A stretch of 64,000 nt of DNA from Deltaproteobacteria bacterium (GTDB lineage: Bacteria > Desulfobacterota > Binatia > Binatales > Binataceae): NCBI GenBank assembly GCA_021780755.1, contig JAJXYF010000034.1, positions 33,483-97,482 on the forward strand, written 5' to 3'. The stretch's first letter is position 1. Each line of letters opens with the position of its first letter. The notes under the pieces are model-generated. The model saw nothing but the letters and a program-made list of their open reading frames with translations. It did no database searches and was not told the origin of the DNA. Made by a program: the position numbers and the translations under genes. Of this stretch, positions 34,991 through 43,298 are shown in pieces.

Positions 34991-36178
34991 ATGAGCCTGC
35001 CGCTTAATGGGATTCGCGTCATCGACCTCGGCCAGATCTTTGCCGTGCCGTATTGCACGCTGCAGCTTGCGTATCTCGGCGCGGAGGTAATCAAGATCGA
35101 ACCGCCCGGCGCGGGTGAGCATCTGCGCCGCCCCGATTCGTCGCCCGGTGGCGTTAATTACTCCTTTTTGATGCTAAACCCTAACAAAAAGTCGGTAACA
35201 CTCAATTTGAAAGAAGCCCGCGGCCGTGAACTGCTACTCAAGCTGCTCGATACCGCGGATGTCCTGACCGAGAACTACGCAACCGGCACGATGGAGGCGC
35301 TCGACCTCGGCTATGAGGCCCTGCACGACCGGTTTCCGCGTCTGATTTACGCCTCGGGCAAGGGCTACGGCTCCGACGGGCGGTGGGCGCGGCTCGGTGC
35401 GATGGACAGCACGCTCCAGGCCGCCTGCGGTCTCATCAGCGTCAGCGGATGGCCCGACCGGCCGGGCACCCGCACGCCCGCGACCTTCATCGACATGGCG
35501 ACCGGCAGCCATCTGGTCAGCGCGATTCTTGCCGCACTCATCCAGCGCGGTCGCACGGGACGCGGCCAGCTTGTCGAAGTCTCGATGCTCGACGTCTGCA
35601 TTCCCTCGATGACCGGGCTGATCGCGAACGAACTCGAGGGCCAGCCGACCGGCCGCCTCGGCAATCGCCATCGTAACGCCTGCCCCTCCAACATCTACCC
35701 GTGCCTCGACGGCGACCTCATGATCTTCTGTCTCACCGAGTCGCACTGGCGATCGCTGGCGAGGTTGATGCGACGCGACGATTTGCTCGAATCGCCGGGG
35801 TACAAAAGCCACGCCAGCCGGTATGCGATCGTTGGCGAGGTCGATGGCCTCGTCGGCGAATGGACGCGCACTCAGCGCCGCGACGATCTGGTCGCGATTT
35901 TTATCGAGCACCGCATCCCGTGCGCACCGGTGCGATCGGTGGCCGAGGTCACCGCCGACCCGGAGAATGCGCGCCGCCGGATGCTCCTCGATAGCGAATC
36001 GGCAGCGCGCGGCAAGATCAAGGTGATGGGCACGCCGCTCAAATTCTCCGCTACGGACGATGACGATCGTCCACTCGCGCCGCCGCCCGTGCTCGGCGAG
36101 CATACCGCGGAGGTGTTGGCGGCGATCGGCGTCGATGCGGCGGAGTTCGCGCGCCTGCGTGAGAGCGGCATCGTCTGA
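34991..36178 (+). CDS. CaiB/BaiF family type III CoA-transferase
   Basis: The protein has 395 residues. GIRVIDLGQIFAVPYCTLQ and AEVIKIEPPGAGEHLRR form the N-terminal Rossmann part. The catalytic Asp is expected in TRTPATFIDMATGSHLVSAIL near residue 170. EVSMLDVCIPSMTG and HRIPCAPVRSVAEV are C-terminal signature blocks. These enzymes transfer CoA between carboxylic acids. The ATG at 34991 is favoured; earlier codons from 34952 fall in the repeat array and are not conserved. Together with the acyl-CoA dehydrogenase this looks like a short pathway for catabolising an organic acid. Confidence 0.93.
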   Translation: MSLPLNGIRVIDLGQIFAVPYCTLQLAYLGAEVIKIEPPGAGEHLRRPDSSPGGVNYSFLMLNPNKKSVTLNLKEARGRELLLKLLDTADVLTENYATGTMEALDLGYEALHDRFPRLIYASGKGYGSDGRWARLGAMDSTLQAACGLISVSGWPDRPGTRTPATFIDMATGSHLVSAILAALIQRGRTGRGQLVEVSMLDVCIPSMTGLIANELEGQPTGRLGNRHRNACPSNIYPCLDGDLMIFCLTESHWRSLARLMRRDDLLESPGYKSHASRYAIVGEVDGLVGEWTRTQRRDDLVAIFIEHRIPCAPVRSVAEVTADPENARRRMLLDSESAARGKIKVMGTPLKFSATDDDDRPLAPPPVLGEHTAEVLAAIGVDAAEFARLRESGIV

Positions 36179-36280
36179 CCGCGCCGTTGCCCGCGCACCT
36201 CGGGATGCGCGCGGGGGGGGGTGGATTCGCACGCCGGATCCCGGTCGCGGGAAAAGCCGATGGCCATGAATGTCAAAATG

Positions 36281-36298
36281 TTGTTCTGTTAGGAACAA
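36281..36298. promoter_or_regulatory. Inverted repeat TTGTTC-N6-GAACAA
   Basis: A perfect 6-bp inverted repeat with a 6-bp spacer in an AT-rich pocket, 191 bp before the orphan ATPase start. It may be an operator. A G9 tract lies at 36213-36221 in the same intergenic region. Confidence 0.35.
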
Positions 36299-36488
36299 TA
36301 AGTAGCTATCACATCCGCTGATAAGTCAGCCCCGGCCGCAATTCGCTATAGCCTGTGGCGTATCTGATCGGTCATCGCGGGCGAGGTTCCGCCATTGTGG
36401 CGCAAAATCCCCGCGGGTCATCGCCGTGGTTTCTGGATTTGGCGGGTTCTCGTTTCGATCAGGCGCGGCTGTGCGGGGCACTAATTTT

Positions 36489-38954
36489 ATGCGGGTGCAA
36501 AGAGTGATGCGGGACGCGGCGCTGCGCGAGTTCGTGGAAATCGGTCCCGAGGTTGCCGCGCGGATGCCGTTGGCCGCGGAGCCGGCCGCCGCCACCGTCG
36601 GAACTTACGTGCTCACGCGCGGTGCGGGTCGGGCCTGGGAAGCGATCAATAGTCGCCTGGCGAGTACTCGCGGCGCGCTGTTCTGGATCGCCGGACCCGC
36701 CGGCGCTGGCAAGACGCATTTTCTCAACTACGTGGTGGCGCTTAGCGCGCGCGCCGGTCCGCTCACCGCCGAAACCGCGCGTTACCTCACGCAGGCGTTG
36801 GAAGTCACCGGCGATCTGTCCGCAGGGGAAATCCAGCGAAGCATCCTCGATCTGATAGGTACGGCGCTCGCCGGCGAAGATCGCGCGCCCGCGTGGTGGC
36901 GCCAGATGGACGGCGCCGAGGCGTTGACCATCGCGCTCGATACCGCTCGTCGCCAGGGCGTCAAGGGCGTCACGCTTGCGATCGACTTTGGCGTGAGCAA
37001 ATCGACCCGTGTGAATGAGGTCATGGCGACGTTGGCGCGGTCCGCGCATGCCGGCCGAAACCCGCGCCTGATCGTGGTGGCGGCGGGACGCGGCGCGGCG
37101 CCCGAAGCGGCGCTCGCGTTCGAAGTTACCGCGCGAGACGGCGAGGTGGTTCCGGTCGCCGTGGGCCGCGCCCGGCGGCTCGACGACTCCGCATTGCGCA
37201 AAGTCGATAGGCTCTATCGTGACCTCGACGACGGCGCGTGGGACACCCGCGCGATCTACCCACTGCATCCGGCGGCGGCCAGCACCCTGCAATCGTTGCG
37301 CGCGCCCGACGAGGGCGTCGCGATGCTCGCGACGGCGGTGCGCGAGGCGATCGAACCGTGGCACGCCGATCGCGATTTCAACCGGCTAATCGTGCCGGCC
37401 GCACTGATGCGCTCCGCGGTCGTGCGCCGCACCGTGAACGCGCGCCTCGGTGAAGCCGGCCGCGCCGCGCTTAAAATCGCGACCGTCGCCGCCGCGGCCA
37501 TCGCGGTCGGTGAGCGCGCCCGTGAAATCTCGCACCCGCTGGTCGATACGCTGGTGCTCGATCATTTGAGCGGAACTGCCGCGGCGCTGCCGCTCGATCA
37601 GCTTCGCGCGCGTCTCGACCTTGCCGCAGGTGACGGCGCGCGCGCGAATTTGAAAGAGTCCCTCGCGGCCCTCGCGGCGCATTCGCCCGGCGTGATCGTT
37701 TACGACGACGCCGCTTCGACCGCCGGTTTCAATCCGCGCGGCGCCGGCGCTCCTGAGGTTGCCGCGTTTAATTCCGCGCTCCCGCTTGCCGCCTGTTTCG
37801 ACGCGTCCTTGACCGCCGCGCAGGACCTGCCCGCACTGAGGCCCCGGCTCAAACGCCTTGCCGACTCGATGGCCGCCGCGATCGAGGACGCCTGCCGTAA
37901 TCACGAAACGCTCGCCGCAACGATCGACGACGGCGACACGAATCTCTCACCGGCGCAGGAGCAGGCCTTCGCCGGCTTTATCGAACTGGCCGAGCTCGGT
38001 CCGGCGGCCTTAATCGACGCCGGCGCCGATCCCGTGCGTCGGGCCGCCGCGCTCGCGACCGTTGCCGCATACGAAGCGCTGGCGGCCATCGCGGGCGCCG
38101 TCCCGCGCCTCAGCCTGATGCGTGATTATTTGCTCGCGACGAACCTGTCATCGGGTTTCTCAAATGATGATGACGGCGCCGATCGCGACAGCAGTGTTGA
38201 GGTACTTGAACACGAATGTCTCCTGCTGATGCCTCGAGTGTCGCCCGCTGCGCTCGCCGGCGGCGGCCACAATCTCGACGCGCTTGAAGATCGCTTCCAG
38301 AAATTCAAGTGGACTTATGTCGCGCAGTACCGCGCCGCGCACGAGCGTTGGCGGCTCGAACTCGAAGGGCTCGCACCGGTCGCCGATAGCGCTCGCCGCA
38401 ATCTGGACGCGCTGCGCCGACTCAACGCCATACCAGTGTTGGGCGCGCCTGAGGGCGGTGAAATCGCCGCCGAACTCGCCGCCCTCGATCGTCGTCTTTT
38501 GCCGTGCGATCGCGCCGGGGCGCTCGCGCCTGAAGTGACTCCCTGCTGTGCACGCTGCGGCTTTCGGCTCGGTGCGCGCTCCCCGCACGGCCAATTGAAC
38601 CATCTGTTCGACCGTGCGCGCCGCGCGCTCGAAGTCAAACTGACCGCGTTATCGCGGCGCGCGATCGCGCGCCTGATCCGGCAGCACGATCTGAATCATC
38701 GCCTCGAGGGGTTTCTCAAGATCATCCAGGCCGCCCAGACCGACGCCCTGGTAAGGGTGCTCGACGAGCGGCTCGCCGGCTATCTTGGCCGCCTGCTCGA
38801 CGAAAATCTCGCGGCCGGCGACGCTCGCATCGTTGGCGTTGCCGCGGGCCATGCGATGGCACGGAATCGGCGCGCGCCCGCGTTGCGCAGCGAAAAGAGC
38901 GACGGGCACAACGGCCGTGGCGGCCGCGAGAAGGCGCCCCCCGACAGCCACTAG
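36489..38954 (+). CDS. Large orphan P-loop ATPase, BrxC/PglY-like layout, function unknown
   Basis: From the ATG at 36489 the protein has 821 residues. Walker A is IAGPAGAGKTHFL (G69-T76) and a Walker B-like VTLAIDFGV follows near 183. A block TRAIYPLHPAAASTLQSL near 255-270 resembles the helical region of BREX BrxC/PglY (DUF6079) ATPases, and a C-terminal CCARCGFRLG near 677-686 could be half of a zinc site. The rest is Ala-rich helix, and the tail is charged. No BREX partners (methylase, PglZ, BrxL) are near. Earlier GTG or TTG starts upstream exist, but the ATG looks best. I do not recognise a firm family. Confidence 0.6.
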   Translation: MRVQRVMRDAALREFVEIGPEVAARMPLAAEPAAATVGTYVLTRGAGRAWEAINSRLASTRGALFWIAGPAGAGKTHFLNYVVALSARAGPLTAETARYLTQALEVTGDLSAGEIQRSILDLIGTALAGEDRAPAWWRQMDGAEALTIALDTARRQGVKGVTLAIDFGVSKSTRVNEVMATLARSAHAGRNPRLIVVAAGRGAAPEAALAFEVTARDGEVVPVAVGRARRLDDSALRKVDRLYRDLDDGAWDTRAIYPLHPAAASTLQSLRAPDEGVAMLATAVREAIEPWHADRDFNRLIVPAALMRSAVVRRTVNARLGEAGRAALKIATVAAAAIAVGERAREISHPLVDTLVLDHLSGTAAALPLDQLRARLDLAAGDGARANLKESLAALAAHSPGVIVYDDAASTAGFNPRGAGAPEVAAFNSALPLAACFDASLTAAQDLPALRPRLKRLADSMAAAIEDACRNHETLAATIDDGDTNLSPAQEQAFAGFIELAELGPAALIDAGADPVRRAAALATVAAYEALAAIAGAVPRLSLMRDYLLATNLSSGFSNDDDGADRDSSVEVLEHECLLLMPRVSPAALAGGGHNLDALEDRFQKFKWTYVAQYRAAHERWRLELEGLAPVADSARRNLDALRRLNAIPVLGAPEGGEIAAELAALDRRLLPCDRAGALAPEVTPCCARCGFRLGARSPHGQLNHLFDRARRALEVKLTALSRRAIARLIRQHDLNHRLEGFLKIIQAAQTDALVRVLDERLAGYLGRLLDENLAAGDARIVGVAAGHAMARNRRAPALRSEKSDGHNGRGGREKAPPDSH

Positions 38955-39042
38955 AGAAATGTAACCTGATAGCGCGCCCTCATACATTATGGCGGCGGCT
39001 CAATTAGCGGCAGGCGCGACCGTCGTCGGTCGCCGATGCGGC

Positions 39043-39318
39043 TTAGCGCGAAGCTTCGGTGAGCGGCCGTTTGCGCGGCTGCCCCGGCGGAAATGCGCTG
39101 GCCTTGCGCACCCGCGCTTTGATGTTCATCCGATCGAGCAGGCGAAAGAAATTGTTACGCACCGCCTCGAGTCCCCAGAGCAGACACAGGCCTAGTGCGA
39201 CGCCGGCGCCGTGCAGGATGTACAACAAAAAACCAAAGGTCGAGAGCGGGCGGACTACGGGCGGCGTTTCGACATTCGGAGCTTCTGCCGGATGCGCGTG
39301 TTCGTCATTCATTGGCAT
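39043..39318 (-). CDS. Small single-span membrane protein, unknown function
   Basis: The protein has 91 residues. After an acidic/Pro-rich N-terminus (MPMNDEHAHPAEAPN) there is one hydrophobic helix (TFGFLLYILHGAGVALGLCL) and a very basic tail (KARVRKASAFPPGQPRKRPL), predicting a cytoplasmic tail. No good ribosome site precedes the ATG. It is divergent from mraZ. I know no family; a conserved helper of the dcw cluster is possible, but so is a chance reading frame. Confidence 0.4.
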   Translation of the reverse strand: MPMNDEHAHPAEAPNVETPPVVRPLSTFGFLLYILHGAGVALGLCLLWGLEAVRNNFFRLLDRMNIKARVRKASAFPPGQPRKRPLTEASR

Positions 39319-39462
39319 TAGCAGGATAAGGGTACCATCGCGCGACCGCAAGGGTATGACACCGTCGCGCCTATGCCTCAGGAGCCGCTCTCGGTTACAC
39401 TTTCGCCTTTCATTCGCCTACGGGGACAAGCGAAATTGTTGTTTGCACCAGCACGCATTCTC

Positions 39463-39507
39463 TTGACTGAGGTGGGATGAGGTGGGAGATTGTGGTGCAT
39501 CGGGGGA
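39463..39507 (+). promoter_or_regulatory. MraZ operator (four repeats) with a weak promoter at the mra region
   Basis: TGGGA (39473), TGGGA (39483), TGGTG (39493) and GGGGA (39503) stand exactly 10 bp apart, each separated by 5 bp. This is the known TGGGN repeat layout bound by MraZ. TTGACT at 39463 is a possible -35 with a poor -10 (GAGATT) 17 bp on. The MraZ protein encoded just downstream would repress its own operon. Confidence 0.8.
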
Positions 39508-39515
39508 GGAGAGCG

Positions 39516-39965
39516 GTGTTCCACGGTCAGTTCGACCACGCGATCGATGAGAAGGGGCGGGTAAGTATTCCCGCCCGCTTCCGCGACGTCTTGCAGCGCG
39601 AAGGTCATGACCGGATGTATATCACAAACTTCATCTTCGAGCGTGAAAAACTGCTGGAGCTGTATCCCCCCGCCGAATGGGAGCGGATGGTGGCGAAATT
39701 TGCCGAACGCCGCACGGGCGATCGCGCCGCGCAACTCTTCGAGACCTTCTATATCGGCGGCGCGCATGAGGTTCAGGTGGACCGACAGGGGCGGATTCTG
39801 ATTCCACCGAAGCTGCGGGAGTTCGCTGGGCTCTCTCGCGAGGTGACTTTTTCGGCGCGGCACAACCGGTTCCAACTGTGGGACCGCACGGCGCTCGAGC
39901 GGATTTGGAAATCGGCGCAGGAACAACTGGCGGATCCCGAGTTCCTGGCGAAGATCGACTTTTAA
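39516..39965 (+). CDS. mraZ: Transcriptional regulator MraZ
   Basis: The protein has 149 residues with two SpoVT/AbrB-like swapped hairpin repeats: FHGQFDHAIDEKGRVSIPAR near the start and HEVQVDRQGRILIPPKLREF later. The GTG at 39516 gives the usual MraZ N-terminus (M-F-H-G-Q) and has GGGGGAGGAG just before it. An ATG at 39477 would place the operator within coding sequence and is less likely. MraZ binds TGGGN repeats upstream of itself and controls the division and wall cluster. It is the first gene of a run of fourteen on the plus strand. Confidence 0.93.
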   Translation: MFHGQFDHAIDEKGRVSIPARFRDVLQREGHDRMYITNFIFEREKLLELYPPAEWERMVAKFAERRTGDRAAQLFETFYIGGAHEVQVDRQGRILIPPKLREFAGLSREVTFSARHNRFQLWDRTALERIWKSAQEQLADPEFLAKIDF

Positions 39966-39982
39966 GGGCTTTGGTGGGTGCG

Positions 39983-40903
39983 ATGCGCCTGGCAGAGGAA
40001 AAAGGGCAGAGCGCGGCGAGCCGTCAGCATGTGGCGGTGATGGTGGATGAGGTGGTGGGGCTCGTCCGCGCTCTGAACCCTATGACGATCGTTGATCTGA
40101 CGGTCGGCATGGGTGGCCATGCGGCGGCGCTTTTGCGCGCGACCGACGCGCACCTGCTAGGCCTCGATCGTGATGCCACCGCGCTCGCCACGGCGGCCGT
40201 TAATCTGGCCGAGTTCGGTTCGCGGGTCACGCTGCGACAGGCGGATTTCGCCGGCTTCGACGCCGTGCTCGAACAATGCGGCATGCCCTGCGTCGGAGTC
40301 ATCCTCGCCGACCTTGGGATGAGCAGTTTCGCGCTCGACGACCCCGAGCGTGGGTTCAGCTTTCGCCTCGACGGACCGCTCGATATGCGCATGGATCGCG
40401 GCCAGCAGTTGCGCGCCTACGACCTCGTGAACGAGGAAACCGAAGCCGAGCTTGCGCGGATTATTTTCGAGTACGGCGAGGAGCGCGCCTCGCGCCGGAT
40501 CGCGCGCGCGATCGTCGAAGCGCGCCGCCGCCGTCCGATCGATACCACCGGCGAGTTGAGCGGGCTGATCGAAGGCGTCCTCGGAAGCAATCGGCGCGGC
40601 GGCATTCATCCGGCCACGCGGACCTTTCAGGCACTGCGTATCGCCGTCAACCATGAACTCGAAAGCCTTGCGGCGCTGCTCGATTTGGGTCCGGCGCGTC
40701 TGCAGGTCGGCGGCCGGATGATCGTCCTCGCGTACCATTCGCTCGAGGATCGCCCGGTCAAGCAGCGCTTCCGCGAACTGGTGCGCGAGGGCCTTTTTGC
40801 CCCCGTCACCCGCAAGGCGATGCGCCCCGGCGTCGAGGAGGCCGCGAGTAATCCGCGCGCCCGCAGCGCCCGCTTGCGCTGCATCGAGCGGGTGGCGCAA
40901 TGA
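39983..40903 (+). CDS. rsmH: 16S rRNA (cytosine(1402)-N4)-methyltransferase
   Basis: The protein has 306 residues, near the usual length. It methylates C1402 of 16S rRNA with SAM. VDLTVGMGGHAAALLRA is the SAM motif, LLGLDRDATALA the acidic loop, ADLGMSSFALDDPERGFSFR and GPLDMRMDRGQQLRAYDLVN are RsmH signature blocks, and AYHSLEDRPVKQRFRELV ends the fold. The ATG at 39983 fits the family start; an earlier in-frame start overlapping mraZ is less likely. It is followed by ftsL with a 4-base overlap. Confidence 0.96.
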   Translation: MRLAEEKGQSAASRQHVAVMVDEVVGLVRALNPMTIVDLTVGMGGHAAALLRATDAHLLGLDRDATALATAAVNLAEFGSRVTLRQADFAGFDAVLEQCGMPCVGVILADLGMSSFALDDPERGFSFRLDGPLDMRMDRGQQLRAYDLVNEETEAELARIIFEYGEERASRRIARAIVEARRRRPIDTTGELSGLIEGVLGSNRRGGIHPATRTFQALRIAVNHELESLAALLDLGPARLQVGGRMIVLAYHSLEDRPVKQRFRELVREGLFAPVTRKAMRPGVEEAASNPRARSARLRCIERVAQ

Positions 40904-41187
40904 ACCGGCGCCCGCGGCCGGCGGCGCCCCCGTCGAAGGTCATCCCCGCGGTCCTTGCCGTCGCGATCGTGGCGGCCGGCTTCGCGACGTTGATGGTGCG
41001 CCTCGAAGTCACCCAGGAAGGCTACCGGCTCTCGTCGCTGCAGATGGAAATCCGCAACCTCCAGACCGAGAACCAGCGGCTTAAGCTCGAAACCGCCGGT
41101 CTCGAATCGCATCAGCGGCTGCGCGCGCTCGCCCCCAAATACGGCCTCGCCGCACCGGCCTCCGGCCACGTCGTGATGATGCCGTGA
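40900..41187 (+). CDS. ftsL: Cell division protein FtsL-like
   Basis: The protein has 95 residues: a short basic cytoplasmic start, one membrane helix (VIPAVLAVAIVAAGFATLMV) and a coiled coil (LSSLQMEIRNLQTENQRLKL). Size, topology and place between rsmH and ftsI identify FtsL, which joins FtsQ and FtsB in the divisome. Sequence identity in this family is low, so the call rests on position and shape. It overlaps rsmH by 4 bases and ftsI by 4 bases. Confidence 0.85.
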   Translation: MNRRPRPAAPPSKVIPAVLAVAIVAAGFATLMVRLEVTQEGYRLSSLQMEIRNLQTENQRLKLETAGLESHQRLRALAPKYGLAAPASGHVVMMP

Positions 41188-43298
41188 ACCACGCCTTCAA
41201 AAAACGCCGCCTGCGCATCGGCGCGTTGACCCTCGCGTTGGCGGGATTGTTCGCGCTCGCCCTGATGCGGTTGGCGATGCTCGTGCTGCTCGATGGGCCG
41301 CGCCTCGCTTCGCTTGCGCACGAGGAGCATACCGCCGCGATGCAACTGGCGGCGGTGCGCGGTGCGATCGTCGATCGCGACGGACAGCCGCTCGCGCTCT
41401 CGGCCGAAACGCGTTCGATCTACGCGCGCCCGCGCAAGCTGCTGGAAACCACCACGGCGTCCGCTCGCGCGCGTCTTGCACGGGCGCTTGCGATGACGCC
41501 GGCAGCGCTCGAGGCGAAGCTCGAAAAACCCGCGCCCTTCGTCTGGCTCGCGCGGCATCTGCAGCCCGAACGCGCCCGGGTGGCTGAAGAATTGGGCTTC
41601 GAGAGTGTCGGCGCGGTCAACGAATACGCAAGATTTTACCCGGAGAGCAATCTGGCCGCGGCGGTGGTGGGGCTGGCGGGTACGGACGGTCAGGGGCTCT
41701 CCGGGGTTGAATTGCGGTACGACCGGTTGGTGCGCGGGGCGCCCGTGGAGTTGCGGTTTTACCACGACGCCCTCGGCCACCCGATCCTCGATTCTCCGCT
41801 GGAGCTCAAAAACGCGCAGCCGGGTGCGCGTCTCGAGCTGACCATCGATTCGTCGATTCAGTCGGCCGCCGAAAATTATCTCGCCGACCAGGTCACCAAG
41901 AGCGGTGCGGCGCGCGGTGCGGCAGTCGTCCTTGATCCCTTCACCGGCGAAGTGCTCGCATTGGCCAACGTCAATGGCGCCTCCACCCAACGCCCCGACC
42001 GCTTGCACGACACCGCCATCCAGGACGCCTTCGAGCCTGGCTCCACTATGAAGGGCATCCTCGGCGCCATCGCCCTGCAGGATCGCGCGATCGATCCCAA
42101 CCGCCAGATTTACTGCGAAAACGGTGAATGGAACCTGGCGGGCCGCACTATCCATGATGACAGCCGCCACGGCTGGCTCGATCTCGGCGGCATCATCGAG
42201 GTCTCCTCGAATATCGGCGCGGCCAAAATCGCCCTCACCCTTGGCGCCGATCGCTTTTACAACGGGCTTAATGCCTTCGGTATCGGCCGGCGCTCGGGCA
42301 TCGATCTCCCTGGCGAAGCGGCCGGACTCATCCGCGCGCCGTCCAGGTGGCGACCCATCGAACTCGCCGATCACGGCTTCGGGCAGGGCGTCGCGGTTAC
42401 GCCCATTCAGCTCGCCACCGCCTATGCCGCCATCGCCAACGGCGGCCTCGTGATGCGCCCGTACGTGGTTGCCGCGGCCTACGATCCGGCGGGCAATGAA
42501 ATCATGCGCCATACGCCGCAGGCACTGCGCCGCGCGGTCTCGCCCGAGGTCGCGCATCAGATGAACCTGCTGCTGCGCAACGTGGTCAACGGCCCCGACG
42601 GCACCGGCCGCCTTGCCCAAGTCGCCGATTTCACCGTGGCCGGCAAGACCGGCACCGCGCAAATGGTAAATCCTGCGACCGGCGGCTACTACCAGACGCG
42701 CCTGGTGGCGTCGTTCGTCGGCTTTTTGCCCGCCGACGATCCGCGCCTCGTGATTCTGGTGGTGCTCTACGACGTCTCTCACGGCCATTTCGGCGGAATC
42801 TATGCCGCGCCGGTCTTTAGCCAAATCGCGTCGGCGGCGCTCCAGCGGCTGGAAGTCGCGCCCGCGAAATTGCCGACCGGCTATGACACCGCGAGCCTGC
42901 TCCCGTTCGACGGCGCCGCCAGCCCGGTCTCCGCCGACCGGGCGCCTGCGGAGACCCTCCTCGACGACGGCAGCAGCGGCCCGCCCTCCGTCGATACTGC
43001 CCCTGAGTTTAACCGCACGGCGACCGGCGTTGCCCCGGATTTCCGCGGCGAAAGCCTGCGCGGCGCTTTCGCGATCGCCCGCGCGCACCGCGTCGGCATC
43101 GAAACCTCCGGCGGCGGCTACGTGATCGCGCAAAATCCACCGCCCGGCGCTGCTGTCGGCGATACCCCCGTCCAACTGACGCTGTCCGACAATGGCGCCG
43201 CGGCCCCGACCCGCTCGGCGTCAAGCGCCCGGCATGCCCACCCGTCGCGACGGAAACATGCGGTGCGCCTGAACTTGCGTTCGCGGAGCCGCCGATGA
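41184..43298 (+). CDS. ftsI: Peptidoglycan transpeptidase FtsI (PBP3) with C-terminal PASTA domain
   Basis: The protein has 704 residues. A membrane anchor (IGALTLALAGLFALALMRLA) is followed by the pedestal domain (AVRGAIVDRDGQPLALSAET). The transpeptidase has Ser-x-x-Lys in EPGSTMKGILGA, Ser-x-Asn in VSSNIGAAK and Lys-Thr-Gly in AGKTGTAQMV. A PASTA-like domain near residues 615-665 (DFRGESLRGAFAIARAHRVG) follows, then a basic tail. PASTA is absent from E. coli FtsI but common in FtsI of other lineages. The start is GTG at 41184, overlapping ftsL. It makes septal cross-links. Confidence 0.96.
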   Translation: MNHAFKKRRLRIGALTLALAGLFALALMRLAMLVLLDGPRLASLAHEEHTAAMQLAAVRGAIVDRDGQPLALSAETRSIYARPRKLLETTTASARARLARALAMTPAALEAKLEKPAPFVWLARHLQPERARVAEELGFESVGAVNEYARFYPESNLAAAVVGLAGTDGQGLSGVELRYDRLVRGAPVELRFYHDALGHPILDSPLELKNAQPGARLELTIDSSIQSAAENYLADQVTKSGAARGAAVVLDPFTGEVLALANVNGASTQRPDRLHDTAIQDAFEPGSTMKGILGAIALQDRAIDPNRQIYCENGEWNLAGRTIHDDSRHGWLDLGGIIEVSSNIGAAKIALTLGADRFYNGLNAFGIGRRSGIDLPGEAAGLIRAPSRWRPIELADHGFGQGVAVTPIQLATAYAAIANGGLVMRPYVVAAAYDPAGNEIMRHTPQALRRAVSPEVAHQMNLLLRNVVNGPDGTGRLAQVADFTVAGKTGTAQMVNPATGGYYQTRLVASFVGFLPADDPRLVILVVLYDVSHGHFGGIYAAPVFSQIASAALQRLEVAPAKLPTGYDTASLLPFDGAASPVSADRAPAETLLDDGSSGPPSVDTAPEFNRTATGVAPDFRGESLRGAFAIARAHRVGIETSGGGYVIAQNPPPGAAVGDTPVQLTLSDNGAAAPTRSASSARHAHPSRRKHAVRLNLRSRSRR

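Noticed and set aside
41112..43175. 687-codon minus-strand open frame opposite ftsI
   Set aside because: ftsI motifs on the plus strand are unambiguous; the antisense frame is composition-driven.
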